From Agrococcus jejuensis (lineage in GTDB: Bacteria > Actinomycetota > Actinomycetes > Actinomycetales > Microbacteriaceae), in the NCBI RefSeq assembly GCF_007679035.1, contig NZ_VEFR01000002.1:661245-725244 (forward strand): DNA of 64,000 nt. Reading direction: 5' to 3'. Position 1 is the first letter of the stretch. Each line of letters opens with the position of its first letter. The notes under the pieces are model-generated. The model saw only the letters and a program-made list of their open reading frames with translations. It made no database searches and was not told the DNA's origin. Shown in pieces: positions 17,301-24,906 of the stretch. The translations under genes and the position numbers were made by a program.

Positions 17301-19749
17301 TGTACGGCGTCTCGGTGCCCTGGTTCGAGACGACGACGAACCGGTCGAGCGTCGCGACGTTCCTGAGCGCCGCGCTCGGCGCGAAGGTGCTGGGCACCGT
17401 CACCGAGTAGTCGAAGGTCGCAGTGGCGCCTGCTGCCAGCGTGAAGAGCGGCCACGCGAGCACGGTGCGGCCCGCGCCGTTCGTCGACACCGTCGCCGTG
17501 CCGGGGTTCGTCACGTCGGCGGGTGCGATGCCCGCGGGCAGCACGTCGGTCACGGCCACGTCCTCGACCGGGACGGCGCTCGGGTTCGCGACCGTCACGC
17601 GGTACGGCACGACGTCGCCGCCGCGCACCGTCGACGAGGCGCCCGGGACGAGCGACTTGTCGATCGTCAGGCTCGGCGCCTGGAAGACCGCGGTCGCGTC
17701 GTCGCGCAGCTGCAGGACGTCGCCGGACGTGTTGCGGTACGAGAGCTTCGCGAGGTTGGAGGTCAGGTCGCCGGACTGCCGGGCCGTGGCATCCGTGACG
17801 GTCGTCGGGATGATGGCGACGAACGTGCGGCTCGTCGCGGCGGCATCCACGGTGCCGAGGTTCCAGGTGATCGTCTGTCCGTCGACCGTCGGCTGCGCAC
17901 CGGGCTGCACCGTGCCCGGGTAGGTCGCATCGCCGGCGGCGTAGGTGAAGCCTGCCGGCAGGAAGTCGGTGACGACGACGTCGAGCGTGTCGAGCTCTGC
18001 CGGGAAGACCGCCGTGATCCGCCAGCACACGCGGTCGCCGACCGTGAAGGCCCCGGTGGCCGTCTGGCTCGACCAGTCCGCGTCGGCGACGGCCGAGCAG
18101 TCGAGCGTCGCGCCGGCCGCCGGCGCGTTCGCGACGTCCTTGCTGAGGGTCACGAGGCCGGTGGTCTGGCCCGCGGCCGACGCGTCGACGATCTCGAGCT
18201 GCGAGGTGGAGCCGTCGTTCGCGGTGATGACCGTGGCCGTCGTCGACAGGGTCACGTCGTTGGTCCACGAGTCGGCCGCCGACACGGGACCGGCGCCGAG
18301 GTAGTCGGTGCGCGTCGTCGTCGTGTACGAGATGGTCTGCGTGCCGTTGCGGTCGGCGAATCCGGGAAGCACCCAGGTGACGACCTCGTGGCCGTCGACG
18401 ACCTCCACGGTGTGCGGCGTCGCGCTGCCCGTGAAGTCGAGGGAGGTGGGGATGGTGTCCACGACCGTGATCTCGCCGGTCGCCGTCGCGTACTCGCTCG
18501 ACTCGACGAGCAGGGTCCACGTGCTCGAGGCGCCCTGCTGCGACGTGGCCTGCTGCACCGACTTGTGGATCGACACGTCCTCGGCGACGACCTCGTGCGT
18601 CGTCGTCACGGTGCGCGCGGCGCCGAGCGTCGTGCCGGTGACGGCGACGTGGTTCACGAGCGACTGCTCGTCGGTCGTCAGCGCGCCCGTGTTGTTGCCC
18701 AGGTTGGCCGTCGAGACCTCGGGGGCCGGCATGGCGTTCTGGCGCAGGGGCACGGCGGCCGCGTAGTCGATGCGCACCTCGCTGCGGGCCTGCAGGGTCG
18801 TGGGCACGCCGGCGGCGGCGAGCGTCGCGGTCGACCACTCGACGCGCGTGTAGACGCCGAACGACAGCGGACCGGCGGCGCCGTCGGGGTCGACCTCGAC
18901 GGTCGTCACGCTCGTCGGCGTGACGCAGGGGTTCGCGAAGCGGTCGGCCGTGATCGTCGGGATGCGCCCAGCGCCCGGGTACTCCTCGGTGTCGGCAGGG
19001 CTGGCGTCGACCACGCCGCAGCCGAGGAACTCCAGGCCCGCGGGCAGGTGATCGACGATCGAGACGCCCGACGTGGGGGTCTCGAGGTTGTTGCGCACCG
19101 TGAGGGTGTAGACGGTCGCGTGGTCCTGCACGCCCCGCAGCAGCTCGGCCTCCGCGCTCGGCTCGGACTTCGTCACCTCGAACGCCGCGAGCTCCGTGGT
19201 GCCGGATGCGGTGTTCGCGCCCGTCTCGCCATCGAGGTCGGGGGCGCCCGCCGCCGTGAAGGCGGCGAGGTTGCGCGGGTTCGTCGAAGCGGCGGCAGCG
19301 AGGTCGACGAGCACGTCGTCGCCGATCGTGAAGGCCGGCGGTGCGAGGAACGTGACGTCGAGCGCGACGGTCGCGCCCGCGACGAGGTCGGCGACGTTCG
19401 TCCAGACGGCCATGACGCGCCCGTCCTGCAGCGTGGTGACGGTCGGCGCGGGCATGTTCTCGCTCGCCGTCGCGACGCTGCCGACCGGCGTGCCGGCGGG
19501 CAGGAAGGCGCGGAACGCGAGGTTGTAGGCGTTCGTCGTCGTCTCGTTGCTCGCCGAGAAGGTGACGGCCACCCGGTCGCCGAACAGCGTCGTGGTCGGC
19601 ACGCCGGCGTCGGCGCCGATGACGATGGCGCCGGTCGGCTCCGCCGCGGCCTGCGGCGCGGATGCGGTGATGGGTGCGACGAGGGGCGCGACGACGAGCG
19701 TCGAGAGCGCGAGGGCAGCGGTGAGCGCGCGCAGGATGCGACGGGGCAT
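11338..19749 (-). CDS. Giant LPXTG-anchored surface protein with DUF11 and SdrD B-like repeats
   Basis: A 2803-residue secreted protein. Residues 1-36 are a signal peptide (basic start, hydrophobic core, cleavage near APQAAA). About 40-1415 carry around eight DUF11/isopeptide-type Ig-like domains, each with a VVDxLPAG-like strand. About 1418-2760 hold twelve SdrD B-like repeats of 90-120 residues, each beginning with a GDxVWxDxDGDGVQxxxEPG calcium-binding motif and ending near DFGYRG. The C-terminus has LPQTG, a hydrophobic helix and RRRRS, a complete sortase signal, so it is covalently wall-bound. Adhesion or a calcium-stiffened stalk is inferred. No sortase gene is in the window. A GGAG ribosome site precedes the ATG. 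Confidence 0.95.
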   Translation of the reverse strand: MPRRILRALTAALALSTLVVAPLVAPITASAPQAAAEPTGAIVIGADAGVPTTTLFGDRVAVTFSASNETTTNAYNLAFRAFLPAGTPVGSVATASENMPAPTVTTLQDGRVMAVWTNVADLVAGATVALDVTFLAPPAFTIGDDVLVDLAAAASTNPRNLAAFTAAGAPDLDGETGANTASGTTELAAFEVTKSEPSAEAELLRGVQDHATVYTLTVRNNLETPTSGVSIVDHLPAGLEFLGCGVVDASPADTEEYPGAGRIPTITADRFANPCVTPTSVTTVEVDPDGAAGPLSFGVYTRVEWSTATLAAAGVPTTLQARSEVRIDYAAAVPLRQNAMPAPEVSTANLGNNTGALTTDEQSLVNHVAVTGTTLGAARTVTTTHEVVAEDVSIHKSVQQATSQQGASSTWTLLVESSEYATATGEITVVDTIPTSLDFTGSATPHTVEVVDGHEVVTWVLPGFADRNGTQTISYTTTTRTDYLGAGPVSAADSWTNDVTLSTTATVITANDGSTSQLEIVDASAAGQTTGLVTLSKDVANAPAAGATLDCSAVADADWSSQTATGAFTVGDRVCWRITAVFPAELDTLDVVVTDFLPAGFTYAAGDATYPGTVQPGAQPTVDGQTITWNLGTVDAAATSRTFVAIIPTTVTDATARQSGDLTSNLAKLSYRNTSGDVLQLRDDATAVFQAPSLTIDKSLVPGASSTVRGGDVVPYRVTVANPSAVPVEDVAVTDVLPAGIAPADVTNPGTATVSTNGAGRTVLAWPLFTLAAGATATFDYSVTVPSTFAPSAALRNVATLDRFVVVSNQGTETPYTPGTTSDETVRIVAPTVVKSQTTSIAEAGNAAANQATIGETVSYVVTATIPAGTTLPAGSLRDTLPTGLQITGAPTATLNGGALPQGWQLTTSGQLVSITRDAPYLNAAGSGDDVLEVRISARVTDVAGNAHGVNRSNTAQLLWNGGGTVSSNTTRVTIVEPQVTIAKVVEGGAQRVQPGESIAYIVSVGNAAGRSVAHQVRVVDQMPVDITPTDANGAPVTEDQQLPNGGMWDQESRTIAWTFDTVQPGQRIDLRIPAVVSDPLTSGSSLRNVASVTSSTTPTGTPGRETGSTVSAGSNVSVNAPQISLTKSVDLPQATIGQSLAYTVDVTIPASTQSYDVTVVDQLPAGIAFDGLVSSSIPVTTIEGANGQVAFVIGDVTAQPVERVVRIVYAAHVTDDLSSGDVVANSAVVRSNLEDRVQGTPTTVPTSSDVVTEPARAQTTIVEPVLSIAKDVARGDAWVAERRAVPGEQLTYRIVVSNTGTSPAYDVSITDDVVVAGSLGEYAIAGVDGATLVDGDPSDGSLEWFVAGPIPAGGSVTLTYAFTVPAGWDEEQEVDGAEIVNTAAAGGFGLPEATREAEPERTYPAYDAGEDVVEVELDLASIGDTLWYDVDGDGAIDAGEPRLAGVPVTVTYLGADGVLGGGDDESRTVTTDANGVYLVEHLPGGAYVVSVDRSAQAIAGSGLVPTSDGPGQSGAADGVWIGSLGEDEARRDVDLAFRGLGSLGDLVWFDQDRDGVQDVGEAGIPDVDVRVTWLGPDGTGAPVVQVVTTDDAGRWRLGALPWGVYDVRVVPGDSLGSYQQVSAVSNDELDLTSSATLSATAPSNLDQDFGFAGAGSIGDRIWLDQDGDGVQDAGEPGLVGVTVELTFTGRTGEVSTFTTTTGDDGIYGFANLPAGDYVVRVTGALPAGVTNSFDPDAAAGEDGDSVASGSLGAGQTLATIDFGYRADVLLGDRVWLDLDGDGVQGPAEPGLEGVTVTATGPNGLVFTTTTDADGDYLFTEVVEGIWTVTIGEGLPDGVTPTADFDGTGTPGVSIVELGAAGSLLQDFGYRGSASVGDLVWLDLDGDGVQGSGEPGLAGVTVTLTIVREGLEDVVLTTTTDALGAYAFTGLPAGTVTIAVDAATLPPGVTWTHDLDEDADGTTTLDLATGDARTDVDFGVRGSASLGDLVWLDQDGDGEQGDAEHGLGGVTVALEWEGVDGVLDSADDVTFTTTTDADGAYGFANLPAGDYRVRVDASTLPGGLAATFDEDGGRDGASLAVLEEGDEHTTADFGYRGAGVVGDLVWLDLDGDGAQGDREPGVPGQQVELTWLGRDGASGGDDLVFTTTTDANGAYRFEGLPDGAYVVRVVDGVTGTATNVTDPDGDGDSIAGFVLDGEVRERLDLDFGYQGAGALGDTIWWDDDADGIDEDGEPRLVGVSTTVTWFGPDGERGTADDVVLPTLPTDADGRYLLTGLPTGTYAVEVGEGIPAGLAPTVDAGDKVDPDGSSIVTLDGGTGLERLDQDFGYAGSGIIGDLVWLDLDGDGVRDAGEPGLEGVVVTIVWAGPDGVAGTEDDRSWTTTVADDGSYEVGGLPAGSFQVSLAGVPAGLVASADPDGGELGSLVELEPGEQDLGQDFGFVGDASVGDTIWLDVDGDGVQGEREPGVGGVTVTVTLPGVDGISGTDDDLVVEVETDALGQYGVGGLPAGPVVVGYDATTLPGGTAPSSDLDGGDATEAFAPVGSGEARDDVDFAVVGTQMLSGVVWVDEDGDGVRDAGEPGIPDVTVIVVWEGPLGPIELTVVTDADGAWTLPNVPAGDWTVRVDLDTVPPHLVGSTPAAVVVQVPVDGTGSVEHGLVPTGEVGDTVFHDEDRDGVQDAGEAGIGGVTVRLVDAQGRVVAETVTDADGRYLFEDVAPGEYVVRIDLSTVPEGYEVTQGGAELAVVVGPGESVLTADFPLALPVVVAPAPVPLPQTGVELPLALLGGALLLLLAGALLVRRRRS
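11370..15495 (-). repeat. Twelve tandem SdrD B-like coding repeats
   Basis: The 3' half of the giant gene consists of twelve diverged units of about 280-360 bp. Each encodes a GD-x-W-D-x-DGDG-x-Q/D...EPG opening and a TTTTDADGxYxFxxLPAG core. At the DNA level, short stretches around the DGDG and TTTTDADG codons recur almost exactly. The last two units, next to the anchor, are the most divergent: one opens with SGVVW instead of GDxVW. Confidence 0.85.
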
Positions 19750-19818
19750 GGGGTCTCCGAGGACAGTCCACGGACGTCCACGCCGCCGCGGTGTTCGTGC
19801 GCCAGCAAGGAGTGACGC

Positions 19819-19853
19819 ATGCTCACAGTTTCGCGAGCATCGCTCACTCTATA
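19819..19853 (-). promoter_or_regulatory. Candidate promoter and leader hairpin of the giant surface-protein gene
   Basis: On the minus strand a TATAGA box (19848-19853) is followed by the inverted repeat ATGCTC...GAGCAT (19819-19840). That places the repeat in or at the start of a leader of about 90 bases. It could be an operator or an RNA hairpin. No convincing -35 box is visible at the right distance. Confidence 0.3.
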
Positions 19854-19938
19854 CGGGGGACACGATGATGCAAGCGCTCCTCGCGATCCGTCCCCCGATC
19901 GAGGGACGCCGGGTGACGGGCAGCGCGCCGCGCCGCCC

Positions 19939-19944
19939 TATCCT
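19939..19944 (+). promoter_or_regulatory. -10 box of a leaderless transcript
   Basis: TATCCT ends 7 bases before the ATG at 19952. No Shine-Dalgarno sequence is present, so transcription probably starts at the A of the ATG. This supports that start over the far longer open frame upstream. Confidence 0.5.
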
Positions 19945-19951
19945 GAGCCGC

Positions 19952-21640
19952 ATGGACACGCGACCGGCGATCCTCCTCGCCGCCTCCGACGCCGCCGACT
20001 CGATCGAGCGGGAGTTCCGCGCCCGGTACGACCGCGACTACCGCATCGAGATGCTGCCCGATGCGGCGACGACGCTCGCGCGCCTCGCCGAGCTGCTCGA
20101 CGCCGGCACCGCCATCGCGATGCTCGGCGCCGAGCGCACGCTGCCCGACGCATCCGGCCTCGAGCTGCTGCGCGCCACGCAGCACCTGGCGCCGGCCGCC
20201 CGACGCGTCACGCTGCTCGTGCCCGGCGAGTACGTCGACGCCATCGAGGAGATGCGGCTCGCGATGCTGCGCCGCGACATCGACACGTTCGTGGGCGTGC
20301 CGCGCGGCAAGCGCGACGAGGAGTTCCACATCGCGCTCACCGAGCTGCTCTCGGAGTGGGGCTGGTCGGTCGCCGGCCCCGTCGTGTCATCGGCCGACAT
20401 CGTCGCCGAGCCCGGCGACCGCCGCGTCGGCGCCATCCGCGACCTGCTCGACCGGCTCGGCATGCCCAACCGCACGCTCGCGCCCGACGACCCCGAGGCG
20501 CTCGAGATGCTCGTGCTCGCGGGCCCCGACCCCGTCTTCCCGCTCGTGCGCTCGTTCACGGGGCAGGTGCTGCAGGATGCGACGCCCGCGAAGGTGAGCG
20601 AGGCGATGTACGGCGGGTTCGACGAGATCCCCGACGGCGAGGTCGCCGACGTCGTCGTCGTCGGCGCGGGGCCGGCCGGCCTCGCCGCCGCGGTCTACGC
20701 CGCATCCGAGGGGCTCTCGACGATCGTGCTCGAGGGCGACGCCATCGGCGGGCAGGCCGGATCGTCGTCGATGATCCGCAACTACCTCGGCTTCCCGCGC
20801 GGCATCTCGGGCATGCGGCTCGCGCAGCGCTCGCGCATCCAGGCGTCGCGCTTCGGCGCCCGCTTCTACACGGGCCGCGAGGCGATCCGCATCGAGCGGG
20901 GACCGGCGGACGAGCCCGAGCACCACCACGTCTTCGTCGACGGTGCGCAGATGTGCGCGCGCACGGTGATCCTGGCGACGGGCGTGCAGTACCGCCGCCT
21001 CGACGTGGCCGGCGTCGACGAGCACGTGGGCAACGGCGTCACCTACGGCTCGGCGACGACCATGGCCCGCGAGATGCAGGATCGCGACGTCTTCGTGGTC
21101 GGCGCCGGCAACTCGGCCGGGCAGGCGGCGGTGCACCTCGCGAAGTTCGCCCGCTCGGTCACGCTCGTCGCACGTCGCGGCGACCTGTCGGAGACCATGT
21201 CGGACTACCTGATCCGCGAGATCTCGGCGACGCCCACCGTGCACGTGCGCTGCCGCACGCGCGTCGTCGACGGCGGCGGGGATGCGCACCTCGAGCGGCT
21301 GACGCTCGAGGACCTCGACACCGGCGAGCGCGAGACGCTGCCCGCCGACGGCCTGTGCTGCATGCTCGGCGCCGAGCCCGCATGCGGGTGGCTGCCCGAC
21401 GGCATCGCCTGCGACGCGCACGGCTTCGTGCTCACGGGCCGCGACGTGCCCAAGGACACGTGGGTCGACGGCCTGCCGCCCGCGAGCCTCGAGACGACGG
21501 TGCGCGGCATCTTCGCCGTCGGGGACGTGCGCGCCGGCTCGATGAAGCGCGTCGCCTCCGCCGCCGGCGAGGGTGCCTCGGCGCTGCCGCTCGTGCACGC
21601 GGAGCTCGCGCGCCCGCGAGCGCTGCAGCTCGTCGACTGA
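19952..21640 (+). CDS. Fused response regulator-like / thioredoxin reductase-like flavoprotein
   Basis: A 562-residue fusion. Residues of about 1-140 resemble a receiver domain (AILLAASDAADSIEREF..., GLELLRATQHLAP), but a clear phospho-acceptor Asp is not obvious. About 150-215 form a small thioredoxin/glutaredoxin-like link without a CxxC. About 225-550 are a thioredoxin-reductase-type module: FAD-binding VVVGAGPAGLAAAVYAA, GGQAGSSSMIRNYLGFP, NAD(P)-binding VVGAGNSAGQAAVHLAK and the FAD motif GDVRAGSMKRVASAAGEG. The place of the redox CATC pair reads TYGSATTM, so it cannot reduce thioredoxin in the usual way. Likely a flavin-dependent redox sensor or reductase of unknown partner. It stands alone. 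Confidence 0.85.
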   Translation: MDTRPAILLAASDAADSIEREFRARYDRDYRIEMLPDAATTLARLAELLDAGTAIAMLGAERTLPDASGLELLRATQHLAPAARRVTLLVPGEYVDAIEEMRLAMLRRDIDTFVGVPRGKRDEEFHIALTELLSEWGWSVAGPVVSSADIVAEPGDRRVGAIRDLLDRLGMPNRTLAPDDPEALEMLVLAGPDPVFPLVRSFTGQVLQDATPAKVSEAMYGGFDEIPDGEVADVVVVGAGPAGLAAAVYAASEGLSTIVLEGDAIGGQAGSSSMIRNYLGFPRGISGMRLAQRSRIQASRFGARFYTGREAIRIERGPADEPEHHHVFVDGAQMCARTVILATGVQYRRLDVAGVDEHVGNGVTYGSATTMAREMQDRDVFVVGAGNSAGQAAVHLAKFARSVTLVARRGDLSETMSDYLIREISATPTVHVRCRTRVVDGGGDAHLERLTLEDLDTGERETLPADGLCCMLGAEPACGWLPDGIACDAHGFVLTGRDVPKDTWVDGLPPASLETTVRGIFAVGDVRAGSMKRVASAAGEGASALPLVHAELARPRALQLVD

Positions 21641-21679
21641 GCTCGCCAGCGCGGCCGGCTCCCGGATCCGGACGCGCCG

Positions 21680-22852
21680 TCAGCGGGTCGCCAGCGCGGC
21701 ACCCATCGCCGCGACCGCCTCCTCGAGGATCGGCCTCGGCGTCGCGAACACGAGCCGCACGTGCCCCTCGGCGCCCGCACCGCACAGCGCGCCGTCGGTG
21801 AGGGCGACGCCTGCACGCTCGCGGAAGTACGTCGCCGGGTCGTCGAGCCCGAGGGCGGATGCGTCGAGCCATGCGAGGTAGGTCGCCTCGGGCGAGCGGT
21901 GCGCGACGCCCGGCAGGTGCTCGGCGACGAGGTCGGCGAGCACCCGGCGATTGGCGTCGAGGTAGTCGAGGGTGCCGTCGAGCCAGTCGGCGCCGCCCGC
22001 GTAGGCCGCCGTCGCGGCGACGACGCCGAGCGTCGACGCCCCGTGCACGACCGAGAAGCCGAAGCGGCCGTAGCGCTGCTCGTCGACCGCGTTCGACGTG
22101 ATGAGCTGCGCCGCCTTGAGACCGGGCACGTTGAACGCCTTCGATGCGCTCGTGCCGGTGATCGCATGCGCTGCCGCAGCATCCGACACCGATGCGTACG
22201 GCACGTGCACGGCGTCGCCGAAGCGCACGTCGGCGTGGATCTCGTCGGCGAAGACGCGACCGCCGTGCCGCTCGACGACCTCGGCGATCGCGAGCAGCTC
22301 GTCGCGGGTCAGCACCGTGCCGGTCGGGTTGTGCGGGTTGCAGAGCACGAGCGTGCCCGCCCCGGCGGCGAAGGCCGCGTCGATCGCGTCGAGGTCGTGC
22401 TGCCAGCGGCCGTCGACGACGACGCCCGGCACCTCCACGACCTCGCGCCCGAGCGTCGGCAGGTACGTGAGGAACGGCATGTAGGCGGGCGTCGGCACGA
22501 TGACGGCAGATCCTGCCGGCGAGTACTCGTCGACGGCGACGCGCAGCGCCGCCATGACGTCGGACACGGGGTGCACGCGTGCGGGGTCGATCGTCCAGCC
22601 GTGCCGCGCTCGCATCCACGCCGCCGTCGCCTCGCCCATGTCGGCCGCGACCGACGGCGCGAGGTAGCCGAGCACCTCGTCGGCGATCGCCCGCTGCAGC
22701 GCAGCCTGCACGACCGGCGCGGTGCCGAAGTCCATCTCGGCGACCCACGCCCCGATCGTGCCCTCGTGGAGGCTCCACTTGCGGCTCGACGGTCGCGCGA
22801 GCGTCGCGCGCGTGCGCAGGTCGAAGGGATGCGTCGGACAGTCGCTCACCAT
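21680..22852 (-). CDS. MalY/PatB-type PLP-dependent C-S lyase/aminotransferase
   Basis: A 390-residue fold-type I PLP enzyme. Landmarks are KWSLHEGTIGAWVAEMDFG near the start (the family's WxADMDF-like segment), CNPHNPTGTV, VFADEIHADVRF (PLP-binding Asp) and TGTSASKAFNVPGLK with the Schiff-base lysine. These match cystathionine beta-lyase/MalY proteins, which split cystathionine or cysteine into ammonia, pyruvate and a thiol. The ATG at 22850-22852 (MVSDCPTHPFD) was preferred; the longer frame adds a basic segment unlike the family. It converges on the flavoprotein gene. Confidence 0.88.
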   Translation of the reverse strand: MVSDCPTHPFDLRTRATLARPSSRKWSLHEGTIGAWVAEMDFGTAPVVQAALQRAIADEVLGYLAPSVAADMGEATAAWMRARHGWTIDPARVHPVSDVMAALRVAVDEYSPAGSAVIVPTPAYMPFLTYLPTLGREVVEVPGVVVDGRWQHDLDAIDAAFAAGAGTLVLCNPHNPTGTVLTRDELLAIAEVVERHGGRVFADEIHADVRFGDAVHVPYASVSDAAAAHAITGTSASKAFNVPGLKAAQLITSNAVDEQRYGRFGFSVVHGASTLGVVAATAAYAGGADWLDGTLDYLDANRRVLADLVAEHLPGVAHRSPEATYLAWLDASALGLDDPATYFRERAGVALTDGALCGAGAEGHVRLVFATPRPILEEAVAAMGAALATR

Positions 22853-22956
22853 GCGCAGCGCCCGGCCCGGTCGATGGATGCCATGCCTCCACCGTCGCAT
22901 CGCTCCGCGGCCGTCGCACCCCGCCGCGTCACGGGGCTCAACGTTGCCGCGGACGC

Positions 22957-24795
22957 CTACGACCGACGACGGGCCGACGCGAGCGCCGCCTCCTTGGCCT
23001 CGATCGCCGCGATCATCGTGCGGCCGTCGTGCGGGCCGCGATGGCGCGTGCCGTTGATGAAGAACGTGGGGGTGCCGCGTGCGCCGCTGTCGCGCGCGCT
23101 GCGCACGTGCTTCTCGACGAGCCGAGCGGTCGCCGGATCGGCGACGTCCTCGTCGTAGCGGTCGAGGTCGAGGCCGATCTGCTCGGCATGGCGGCGCAGG
23201 TCGTCGGCCTCGAGCGCCGACTGATTCGCGAACAGCACGTCGTGCATCTCACAGAATCGGTCCTGCCGGGCCGCGGCCTCGGCCGCGATCGCGGCTCCAC
23301 GCGCATGCGGGTGCACGTCGTCGAGCGGCAGATGGCGCACGACGTATCGGATGCGGTCGCCGAAGTGCTCGCGGATGTCCTTCCACATGCCCGTCGCGCG
23401 GGCGCAGAACGGGCACTCGAAGTCGAGGTACTCCACGACGGTCAGCTGCGCTCCCTCGGTGCCGCGCGTGTGGTCGAGCTCGGGGTCGAAGGCGGGCTCG
23501 AGCGTCGAGGGCAGGTCGGCCTCCGTCTCGCCGAGCTTCGTGCGCGCGACGCGGAAGACGACCCATCCCATCGCCCACGACAGCACGAGCGCGATGAGCA
23601 CGCCCACGGTCGCGGCATCGGCGGTCGCTCCCTCGAAGGCGAGGGAGATGATGAGCAACGACATCGTGAAGCCGATGCCCGAGAGCGCGGCTCCCCCGGC
23701 GACGCTGCCGGGCCCGACGCCGTCGGGCAGTCGCCCGAGTCCCGCACGGACCGCTGCCCATGCGCCGAGCGCGATGCCGCCGAGCTTGCCGAGCACGAGG
23801 CCGGCGACGACGCCCCACGTCACGGGGCTCATGAGCGCCTCGCCGAGCACGCCGCCGCGCAGGTCGACGCCCGCGTTCGCGAGCGCGAAGATCGGCACGA
23901 TCACGAGCGAGACCGGACCGCGCAGCACCTCGTGCAGACGCTGGTTCACCGAGATCGATCGGGCGAGCCCTCGCGAGACCGAGCGGGCGACGCTGGCATC
24001 CGGCGATTGCCAGTAGTCGCGGAAGAGGTGCTTGGCGGCGACCACGTCGCCGCGCGCGGTCGCAGCGGCGGGCACCAGCAGGCCCGCAGCCATGCCCGCG
24101 AGCGAGGGATGGATGCCGGACAGCAGCGTCGCCGCCCACAGCACGACGATGACCGCGACGTACGGGCTCGACCGCCACTGCCTCGCGCGACCGAGCCAGT
24201 ACAGCAGCGCGAGGCTCACGACGGCGATGCCGAGGGGCATGAGCTGCACGTCGTCGGTGTAGAAGACGCCGATGATCGCGACGGCCAGGAAGTCGTCGAC
24301 GACGGTGAGGGTGAGCAGGAAGACGCGCAGCTGGGCGGACATCCGCGGTCCGACGAGCGCGAGCGCCCCGAGCAGGAACGCCGTGTCGGTGCCGATGACG
24401 ACGCCCCAGCCGTCGGCGGCCTCACGGCCGGCGATGAGCAGGTAGATCGCGGCGGGCAGGGCGACGCCGGCGAGACCGGCGACGAGCGGCACGAGCGCTC
24501 GCCTGCGATCGCGCAGCGTGCCGACGGCGAGCTCCTCGCGCACCTCGAGGCCGATGAGGAAGAAGAAGATCACCATGAGGCCGTCGTTGACCCAGTGGTG
24601 CAGGCTCAGGTCGATCGAGAAGTCGCCGATCGTCACCGCCGCCTGCGTGTGCCACAGGTCGACGTACGACTGCGACCACGGCGAGTTCGCCCACGCGAGC
24701 GCGACGAGCGCCACGGCCACCAGCAGCAGCGCGCTGCCCGACTCCGTCCGCAGCCTGTCGATGACGGCCTGCGCCCATCCGACCCCTCGCGCCAT
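22957..24795 (-). CDS. nhaA: Na+/H+ antiporter NhaA fused to a DsbA-like thioredoxin domain
   Basis: A 612-residue fusion. Residues of about 10-420 are NhaA, with eleven to twelve helices, NDGLMVIFFFLIGLEVREEL, GTDTAFLLGALAL, the ion-binding pair in LTVVDDFLAVAIIG, and GIGFTMSLLI. About 445-605 are a DsbA/thioredoxin-4 domain with EYLDFECPFCARATG (CxxC = CPFC) and the cis-proline loop GTPTFFING. NhaA exchanges Na+ for protons. The thioredoxin domain should act on the same side as the C-terminus; what it reduces or oxidises is not known. The ATG at 24793-24795 has an AGAGG ribosome site; a GTG at 24846 is an alternative. Confidence 0.93.
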   Translation of the reverse strand: MARGVGWAQAVIDRLRTESGSALLLVAVALVALAWANSPWSQSYVDLWHTQAAVTIGDFSIDLSLHHWVNDGLMVIFFFLIGLEVREELAVGTLRDRRRALVPLVAGLAGVALPAAIYLLIAGREAADGWGVVIGTDTAFLLGALALVGPRMSAQLRVFLLTLTVVDDFLAVAIIGVFYTDDVQLMPLGIAVVSLALLYWLGRARQWRSSPYVAVIVVLWAATLLSGIHPSLAGMAAGLLVPAAATARGDVVAAKHLFRDYWQSPDASVARSVSRGLARSISVNQRLHEVLRGPVSLVIVPIFALANAGVDLRGGVLGEALMSPVTWGVVAGLVLGKLGGIALGAWAAVRAGLGRLPDGVGPGSVAGGAALSGIGFTMSLLIISLAFEGATADAATVGVLIALVLSWAMGWVVFRVARTKLGETEADLPSTLEPAFDPELDHTRGTEGAQLTVVEYLDFECPFCARATGMWKDIREHFGDRIRYVVRHLPLDDVHPHARGAAIAAEAAARQDRFCEMHDVLFANQSALEADDLRRHAEQIGLDLDRYDEDVADPATARLVEKHVRSARDSGARGTPTFFINGTRHRGPHDGRTMIAAIEAKEAALASARRRS

Positions 24796-24906
24796 GCCCC
24801 AGCCTCTCGCCGCATCCGCCCGTGCTTGCACGGTACCCGTCGGCACTAGCGAACGCGGGGGCCGCGGAACGGCTTCCCACGGAGAGGGGCTCTGCGAGGG
24901 CTCGGC

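Noticed and set aside
11236..19815. An 8.6-kb open frame on the plus strand, opposite the giant surface-protein gene
   Set aside because: It is rich in Arg, Asp and Val-His runs without domains, signal or repeats of its own. It arises because codons with G or C in third position rarely give stops on the opposite strand. The minus-strand frame has signal peptide, repeats and anchor.
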